Origin: Lamellibrachia satsuma
Taxonomy: Eukaryota > Annelida > Polychaeta > Sabellida > Siboglinidae
Reading direction: 5' to 3'
Length of the DNA stretch: 64,000 nt
Assembly (NCBI GenBank): GCA_033239005.1
Contig: BSQZ01000001.1
Coordinates: 13,795,500 to 13,859,499, forward strand
Under the pieces are notes generated by a model. It was not told the DNA's origin. It did not search any database and saw only the letters and a list, made by a program, of their open reading frames with translations. A program made the translations under genes and the position numbers. Each line of letters begins with the position of its first letter. Positions within the stretch are counted from its first letter, which is position 1. This document shows, piece after piece, positions 1 through 64,000 of the stretch.

Positions 1-237
1 GCAGGGAAAACAAAAGAGGGTGGTAAAAAGAGAAGAGGAAGACTGATCTTGAAAGGGCAGAGGTGAACAGCCAAGGGTGGCAGAAGGTCATGATAGATGG
101 AGATGACTGGTCGAGAGGGTGGAACAGACTTAGCGATGTGGCCCCCACCCTGCAAGAGACCAAGGGAGAATAAGAAGATTTAAGCAAAACTGATTTTTTA
201 GAAGTGATCATTTCCGCGAGGTGCTATGAACTCTCAC
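1..237 (-). other. Intron, partial, 3' of the FN3 exon
   Basis: This stretch follows the GTGAGA donor at 237 and runs off the window. I see no exon or repeat in it; the part at 1-180 is purine-rich on the plus strand. Confidence 0.6.
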
Positions 238-55646
<55,409 letters not shown>

Positions 55647-56439
55647 GCTGACAACCTAACTTTGCTTCAAGCACAAAAAAATTAAGCTTCAGCATTGGTC
55701 TTGTGACATGATGTGGTCACAAGAAAATGACAAACTTCTTTTTTCTCTTCAGTGATAAATGCCCCAAGCATTTGATTCTTGCAATAAGTACACCTACCAA
55801 CCAAGCTGCTGTTGCAAGATGACTCAAGTTATTGTGCAAATGTCACAGTGAGCAAGGACTTCCATCACAGTGAAAACTCCACAGCTCTGAGCAATTCAAT
55901 GATCTCTATCCATCATTACAAAATTTGCCCTGTTTAACAGCAGCAAGCTGACAAGCAAACTTTGCTTCAAGCACAAAAAAATGAAGCTTCAGCGTTGGTC
56001 TTGTGACATAATGTGGTCACGTCACGAGAAAATGACAAACTTCTTCTTTCTTTTCAGTGACAAGTGCTCCAAGCGTTTGTTTCTTGCAATAGTTACACCT
56101 ACCAACCAAGCTGCTGTTGCAAGATGACTCTAGTTATTCCGTCTGAACCTGTTGGTTGGCTACAATTTCCCAAACTGTTCTTTGAGTCAGGAGTCTTATA
56201 CACATACCACTATCACTGTTACACAGCTGAAGTACTGAGCTCTGAGTGAGCTGGAAAGCAGATTACATCCATTGTGCACAGGTGTCAGACTGACCAGCAG
56301 TCAAAAGGTCCACTGTCTCCAGGCTAACCAGGCAACAGTTGTGACCACTTTCGCACCTGTCTCTGTGCATTCTAATTGCAATGTATCACCTGCCCAGCGG
56401 GTGGTCAGTGGTCAACTTGATGGAAGCTACAACTGGTCT

Positions 56440-57360
56440 ACGCTGTCACTTAACAGGAAGAGTGAAGCCAGATTTCAACGACGGTCATCATCGGTCAACA
56501 GCGGACTATCTAACTTACGTTGAATGCCGCGCACAGACACTGCCAGGCGAGCGCGTGACGATTAGCAACTGCGCCGTTTAGCAGCGCATACGTAAACTCT
56601 GACTAGAGTCTTGACATTCGCGGAGGGTCAAGTTTTCTGTCAACACGACACGAGGGTCAGAAATTACAGCATTCTTTGTCGGCGTCTGACTGGCGATGAC
56701 ACGAACACACAAATAATAATTAGCATTCCAACAGTGACGTACGGTTTACCTGGCGATGTTTACTTGGTCCTAGACCCCTAGACCTACACTCTTAGGTCGT
56801 TCGTCGCGATGATCCGGTCTGACAGTTGTGACGTTTTCTGTGGCCGTCGCTTTCGATGACAACTCAAATCGAATTATGACATAATCAACGTCGGTAAAAT
56901 GCGGAAGACGGACCCAGATGAATAAGCGCGGGTGCAAATCGGGTTTGCGACGTGATCGGCGCACGCGACGCCGTCGGACTGACAGCAGCAGACGACACAC
57001 CTGACCGACCATCCGCGAAGTCAACGACGCGCACTTAATCCAACGTTGGCGGGTGGGGGTAACAAGACGTATTATACTCCCACGTGCACGTCTTCTGTCG
57101 CACTCTAACTTCGGCTTGGCGCATCGGACAGTCTAATCAGAAGTTAAAGCAGCCGCAGTTGTAGTAAACGTCAAACGCACACCCACCTGCAGCGCGGACG
57201 AACTTTGCGAGGATCTCCGCGCTTCGACGGCAGCGCAAACTCACGCTGTCAATAACGCCGCGGAGGCGGGGCCGACTCGCACAAGCACGTGCTGGCGTTT
57301 CGATGACTCGCCACAGGACGGCAGCACCTTACAGCGTCGCGAAGGGCGAGTTGCTTTATA
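56440..57360 (-). promoter_or_regulatory. CpG-rich stretch, candidate promoter of the nephrin-like gene
   Basis: CpG dinucleotides are dense here, especially 56900-57360 (e.g. 'gcgcacgcgacgccg', 'gccgcggaggcgggg'), while the surrounding tens of kilobases are CpG-poor. It lies 0.8-1.7 kb upstream of exon 1 on the side where transcription would start. A start site, 5'-UTR exon or core element cannot be fixed by eye. A promoter for an unseen plus-strand transcript is also possible. Confidence 0.5.
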
Positions 57361-58845
57361 ACACGGCAATAATGCATCTGTTGCGAGGTGACACGAAGAT
57401 GATGTTACACAATCCCCGGTTGATTGTTTACTCCCGAACCCCCCTTTTCAAAACCCTGACTTCGGGTCTGTAATATACTTCTTGTTGGCCTTAGATAAAT
57501 TGCATTCAACGATATGTACTCTATTAGCAATGTTTTGTTGGAATAAATAAATTTAATCATTCGTTCATTGCAATTACCCCTTCCCTTATCACCATATAGT
57601 CGAGTTCACTGCTGTACAGGCCGAATTCACTGCCGCACATGCCGAGGTCACTGGCCGAGTTCACCAAAACAGGCCGATATCACTCAGGCCGAGATCCCGA
57701 AAGGCCGAGATCACTGTACACCTTCGTATGGCATGTGCAACAAATTTACAATTGTATCACTTAGGCTACTAATTTAATGCTATTAATTTAATAATAATTC
57801 AATACAAAACATTAGTGCAGAAAAAATGGCAGAAAGTGGGAGATTGGCCCTAAAAATTCGTGGGAGGTGGAGAACCCTGCCACACACCCCTGTAACACCA
57901 GTGCCGCTAAAATAAAACTTCGACCTAGTAGTAGTAGGCCTCGCGCGACAATCTAGATATTTAATTGTGCGTGCGTTTTTTAAGTGTGCTAAGTTATGTA
58001 CGTGCGTATGTACGTACACATACTTATTCGTGCACTAAAACAGTTACAGCAAAAGTGGACTTACACATTCCATTTCAATCTCTCAACAATAAAGGTCCAC
58101 GAGGTCATCTCACTAACAGTAAAGGAGCTCCTTCAACTGGCAAATAAACAGATTGTTCAAATTTTTCCGCTCCAGCAGCTGCTGTATGTAATTTGAATGC
58201 GCAGACAGTTATTTCAGTACCACAATCGAATGCATCTACCTCTTCGGAATTTTTTTTTCATGAGAGGTAAATTTAGTTCAACGAGTTCCTTGGTTGGTTC
58301 TCGGTGATTCAATGATCCAGGTGATCCTATGATCCGGTTATTCCAATATCCCACGGGATTCTAGCACGAACAGGCAAACACTAAATAAGTTGGTTTATTT
58401 TCGTAGCCTGCATGTTGTAAGCTTCCCATATCTTTGTTACGACATTTTATTTTTTGTTTTTTATGATAAGGTTTTTCTTTTATGTAAATTAATATCCTTA
58501 GTTTGTTCACTAGTGCCAGGTCTACAGGTCTACGAATTGTGAATTTCAGTAAACGCTATCGAAAAGCTGTGTCCTTTCAAAACCAGGCATGGTGGTCAAA
58601 GTATCGGCAACTCGGTATGCGATAAACGGAAACCTCAAGATAGTGTCGTACTTCACGGAGGAGGGTGAGTCTCCTTTGAAGATGCCGACACAGTAAACAC
58701 TACACCTGTATGTGAAAGCCTGGAGACGCACCAACCGCTATCTTTGGCCCGTGTAATAATCCACATCGCGCAGTGTGTGTGCATGTACGTATACATTGTG
58801 CATGTACGTACAGTGTGCATGTACGTGCAGTGTGGTGTGATCGTG
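57361..58845. other. Upstream region without assignable gene
   Basis: It contains a degenerate 'aggccgagatcactg' tandem (57598-57718) and short 'gtacgt' runs near 57990 and 58780. No conserved coding frame is seen on either strand. Confidence 0.6.
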
Positions 58846-58848
58846 GAA

Positions 58849-58949
58849 AACTAAACCGCACACATTTTTACTTCTCTCTAGTATGTCCAAAACATGAGTT
58901 TTACATTGGTATCAAACATCGCGTGCGTGCGTGCGTGCGTGCGTGCGTG

Positions 58950-59000
<51 letters not shown>

Positions 59001-59203
59001 GCACGTATTATATATAATATTTTTATTATCTATATATATATATATATACACACACACGCCCGCCCGCACGCACGAACGCACGCATATGATGTTGGATTCC
59101 AATGTAAAACACGTTTTTGGCCGCATGCACGCATGATATTTGTGTAAAACACATGTTTTTTTGGACATACTAGAGATAATTAAAAACGTGTGTGGTTTAG
59201 TTT
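58849..59203. repeat. Long inverted repeat around (GCGT)n and (AT)n
   Basis: The left arm is 58849-58950 and the right arm 59057-59203. The arms share 'aaactaaacc.cacac', 'ctctagtatgtccaaaa' and 'gttttacattgg'. The right arm has about 50 extra bp, a partial duplication of its own 'aaaca.gtgttttaca' segment. GCGT tetramers border the central (AT)n. Confidence 0.88.
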
Positions 59204-59205
59204 AG

Positions 59206-60525
<1,320 letters not shown>

Positions 60526-60534
60526 TGGCAGATT

Positions 60535-60815
60535 CTCAATCTCCCATCTCCCACCTGTTTTAGGGACGAACCTCCCATTTTCCACATGTTTTGGGGACCA
60601 CCTTCCGCAAACTGTGAGGTTCGCTTCCCACCTCCCACCTATTTTTGAGGCCAACCTCCCACCTCCCACCAATGTGTAGGGCCAACCTCCTACCTCCCAC
60701 CAATTTGTAGGACCAACCTCCCACCAATCTACTGGACCAACCTCCCACCTCCCACCAATTTGTAGGACCAACCTCCCACCAATTTGTAGGACCAACCTCC
60801 CACCTGCCACACCCC
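60535..60815. repeat. 'cctcccacc' minisatellite
   Basis: Variants of 'cctcccacctcccaccaat' plus 'ttgtaggaccaa' with a period of about 31-47 bp; the right half is more regular than the left. Confidence 0.9.
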
Positions 60816-61630
60816 CTCACTCATAAAAAAACAGGGAAAGAGAAACATAACCAAACTTTTATGCGAAAACAATGTGGTTGAATTGTTAATTAACAATCAC
60901 ATTTTATGGAAACGGCTCGTCAACATCTGTCTTGTAATTCGTACAGTCCTTAAATGATGTCCAGGAACGTCTACGCTTCAGTGGCTACGTTTATGATGTT
61001 TAATACATTCTGCAACAAACATAACAATTAACATTGTTTTAGTGAACAAGAGTTCCGTGTTTGGTTTAGTCGCCGGTTGGTGACTGGAAAGAATCCACCG
61101 CGTTGGCAGTCATGTTCATTCTCAACAACCCTGTCTTCGTCTTCCCTGTTCCTCCCGTTATTATGTTCTCCTAGAAACGATGAGCGACGAAGACGCTAAA
61201 CACAACCTCGGCCGGGGATCGTTAGGGTCGACTCGCTGACAGGTAATGATCGCCTAATGGCCCCATTAGTGGCACAAGCTGTCCCGAGTCGCCGTGATCT
61301 GTGTCAGTCGGAGCATCCACGTTTGTCACCTGAACCCCTTCGAGGTGTCGCGTTCCTTCGTGCGAAGTCGAAGTTCACTTTGTTTACGATCCCTGGCATT
61401 CCATGCGGAAAATCCATGCCGCGCACCGCAATAAATGTTCTTAGCTAAGATATCGGTTGCGCAATATGTGCACAGTGCAAGCTGCGACGCCGTGTAATGA
61501 AGAGGCGGTCTGCAAAAACAGATTTGTTTTTGCATTCCCACATTATATATCACAGTTCTTAAACAACATGCCTAGCACTTCTGGTTTTTTATTTAATATC
61601 CACCACGTTGGCAGTCATGTTCATAATATA
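60816..61630. other. Unassigned, CpG-richer sequence
   Basis: The stretch 61170-61245 has an ATG followed by 19 codons (MSDEDAKHNLGRGSLGSTR), a stop and a gtaatg donor-like site. The stop before the donor and the lack of a matching downstream exon argue against a coding exon. Nothing else is assignable. Confidence 0.45.
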
Positions 61631-61633
61631 AAT

Positions 61634-61884
<251 letters not shown>

Positions 61885-62165
61885 CGGCACTTCGCATACT
61901 ACTCCAAATAGTTTATTTTTAATTATTGACAACGACGATCACTTCACGACCTTGCGAATTATGAAGACAGAGACGGTTTCACGGAGATTCCGAACGCGTT
62001 TTCTCGAAATGTGATTTTAAAAGAATAACTCTACTTTCGAGCACATCGTCTGACTAAAACACATATTTGGCAACCGTGATGCAATCTTCTGTTGCTGTAA
62101 AACTAAAAACGAAACATGTTCAGAACGCGTAGATTCGTCGACGTCGCATAGCCTATGTTTGCATA

Positions 62166-62385
62166 CATTTTGGCTCGTGTTTTGGCGGGTGCCTTGGCTC
62201 GTGTTTTGGCGGGTGCCTTGGCGGATGCCTTGGCGGGTGCCTTGGCGGATGCCTTGGCAGGTGCCTTGGCGGGTGCCTTGGCGGATGCCTCGGCGGGTGC
62301 CTTGGCGTGTGCCTTGGCGGCTGCCTTGGCGGGTGCCTTGGCGGCTGCCTTGGCGGCTGCCTTGGCAGCTGCCTTGGCGGATGCA
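62166..62385. repeat. 12-bp array, about 18 units, open on both strands
   Basis: Units of 'ttggcgggtgcc' with GGG/GGA/GGC variants. Because 12 is a multiple of three, the plus strand reads Ala-Leu-Ala-Gly/Asp/Ala and the minus strand reads Lys-Ala-Pro/Ala/Ser-Ala, the latter like a histone H1 tail. No further domain or splice context supports coding. Confidence 0.9.
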
Positions 62386-62494
62386 GGCCTCGTAGGTATT
62401 CGGGATAGATTACCTTTCGCCTGTATTTGCTCCACGTTTACTGCAAACTATCACCACAACAGTCACGCAGAATCTGTGTAAACGTTTGACACTG

Positions 62495-62672
62495 GAGTAT
62501 TTTGGTCACACCACTTACATTTGGGTTTTCTTGGGTTTCCACAATCTATGACATTTATTTGGTCACACGACATTTTGGTCACACCACTTACATTTGGGTT
62601 TTCTCGGGTTTCCACAATCTACGACATTTATTTGGTCACACGACATTTTGGTCACACCACTTACGTGATGAC
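62495..62672. repeat. 73-bp tandem repeat, 2.4 copies
   Basis: Units containing 'attttggtcacaccacttac' and 'ggtttccacaatcta'. The motif 'ggtcacacgacattttggtc' has inverted relatives at 62963-63034 ('tgaccaaaatgtcg'). Confidence 0.92.
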
Positions 62673-64000
62673 AGGCATATAGATCTGTTTTGCAACCATT
62701 GACTGCTGCTTTTAAGGCCTAACTTTGTGTCTTCGTCTGCTGCATGTCCTCTATTAACCCCCTGTTTACATTAGTCACATATGAACAGTGGTAGTGAACT
62801 CTGATAACATTATTAGAAATTAACAATATACATGCCCATTTAATTACTTATAGATATAGGTCTACCTGTATTGGATTCAAGAATAAACTGCATAATGTAC
62901 ACGTTTTGTTGCGCTCGAATAGTATAATAAAAGTGTGACTAAGCATCGCGCCTTGCATTATGTGACAAAATGTCGTTCGATCAAATGTATTGTGACAAAA
63001 AAAATATGCCGAGTGACCAAAATGTCGTCTGATCAGTGAAGCGGTCAACAGGAAACCTGCACGAACACACGAAAGTCTGCGATCATCGCGAGGGCAGAAG
63101 GTTGACAGGTAACGTTGACATATTACTGCTCAAAACAGGGATTCGATCAAAACTGTAACCTGTATTCTAGGTGGATCTGCTGTTTCTCCACTCCGAAGCA
63201 TTTCCGAACCTCTCCGCTCGATTCTCAGTCAGTCGAAACAGTTACTCCACCTAGCGGGTTACGCAGAGTGTACGGTGCCTGCACAGTAGACCTAGTGTAT
63301 CGTGGGTAGGCCTTATACTTATTTTGGCTTTGCTACCTAGGGGTAGTCAATATGTCATAGCGCTATATAAATTATTTGGTGTCATCTAAATGAAAACCAA
63401 ATAAAAACATAAGATATGAGTTGAAACTCCCTCCTTAATTGATTTCATCAGTCATCAGGATCGACATCTGTTCCCTTGCAAAACAAGGGAAACGGATTAT
63501 TAAGAACTTCTACAACAAACCGCACTGTGCATCCAGGAACGATCGGTTGTGTTCTGGGTAAAAAAGCTCATAAACAGATTTATTAATAGGGTAATTGGTA
63601 CTAACAGACCAACGTGTATGGACATATAAGTTTCCGTGCAAGGTATGGCGCCCGTGCTGATAAAAACCAACAATGCAATGGTACGGACTACTTTCTCTAT
63701 AACCTTGAAACAGCGTTAGGCCTAACAATTTAATAGTTTCCCATATCCCTAATTTTTCTTTTTTCCTATTCCTTTCAAATGCGTTTAAAATCAAATGTAT
63801 AAGTAACAGTGTATTGATTCAAACAGAGTTATATATTTGATAATATCTAACTGCTAAATCATATCCTAGTAACCAGTTGCTATGGCGGTTCACAACATCA
63901 CATGATCCAGATGTGTATTAGTACGATGTGACTTCCCGAAATCAGCTGATCACTTCTTGAAGAAGAATGGTCGAGAATCCCTAGTAAATTACCTTTTTAT
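62673..64000. other. Unassigned right end of the window
   Basis: It contains inverted 'tgtgacaaaatgtcgttcga' motifs (62961, 63012) and a short SINE/LINE-like tail 'tagcgctatataaatta' near 63358. No coding exon is recognised. Confidence 0.5.

Noticed and set aside
56770..57024. 84-aa Arg-rich minus-strand frame in the CpG-rich stretch
   Set aside because: Stop codons are rare by chance in CpG-rich DNA; no domain or splice signal supports it.

Overview
This is AT-rich, intron-dense animal nuclear DNA. It carries most of one spliced gene on the minus strand, entered from its 5' end near 55.6 kb and running off the left edge. The species cannot be named from the sequence. tRNA-headed SINEs, decayed LINE tails, hAT and pogo-like MITEs, abundant minisatellites and long (AT)n arrays would suit a marine invertebrate such as a mollusc or an invertebrate deuterostome; that is inference.

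Twelve coding exons were recovered. In transcript order they encode a hydrophobic signal-like segment and Ig1 (55025-55646), Ig2 (37434-37739), Ig3 (36792-37085), Ig4 (33334-33477 + 15878-15994), Ig5 (15161-15463), Ig6 (13029-13115 + 12003-12176), Ig7 (3199-3432 + 2750-2872), Ig8 (1688-1987) and the first part of a fibronectin type III domain (238-420). All eleven introns are phase 1, every junction keeps one open frame, and each Ig has its Cys-Trp-Cys core. Eight Ig domains followed by FN3 is the layout of nephrin and its fly relatives Sns and Hibris (cell-cell recognition, slit diaphragm, myoblast fusion), so I call it a nephrin-family gene. The rest of FN3, the membrane segment and the cytoplasmic tail lie outside the window.

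The remaining sequence is mostly intron. Two introns exceed 17 kb (15995-33333, inside the Ig4 domain; 37740-55024, after Ig1). They and the 8.6 kb intron between Ig6 and Ig7 hold most of the repeats: a tRNA-headed SINE family, hAT-type MITEs with 8-bp target duplications, a pogo-like MITE with TA target duplications, three or more decayed LINE 3' fragments, and over fifteen minisatellites, the largest a 26-bp unit repeated about 35 times (27474-28374).

Upstream of exon 1 there is a 300-bp tandem duplication that overlaps the possible start codons, then a CpG-rich stretch (about 56440-57360) that is the best promoter candidate. From 57.4 to 64 kb I see only repeats, a long inverted repeat around (AT)n, a 12-bp Ala/Lys-like array and unassigned sequence; no second gene is supported.
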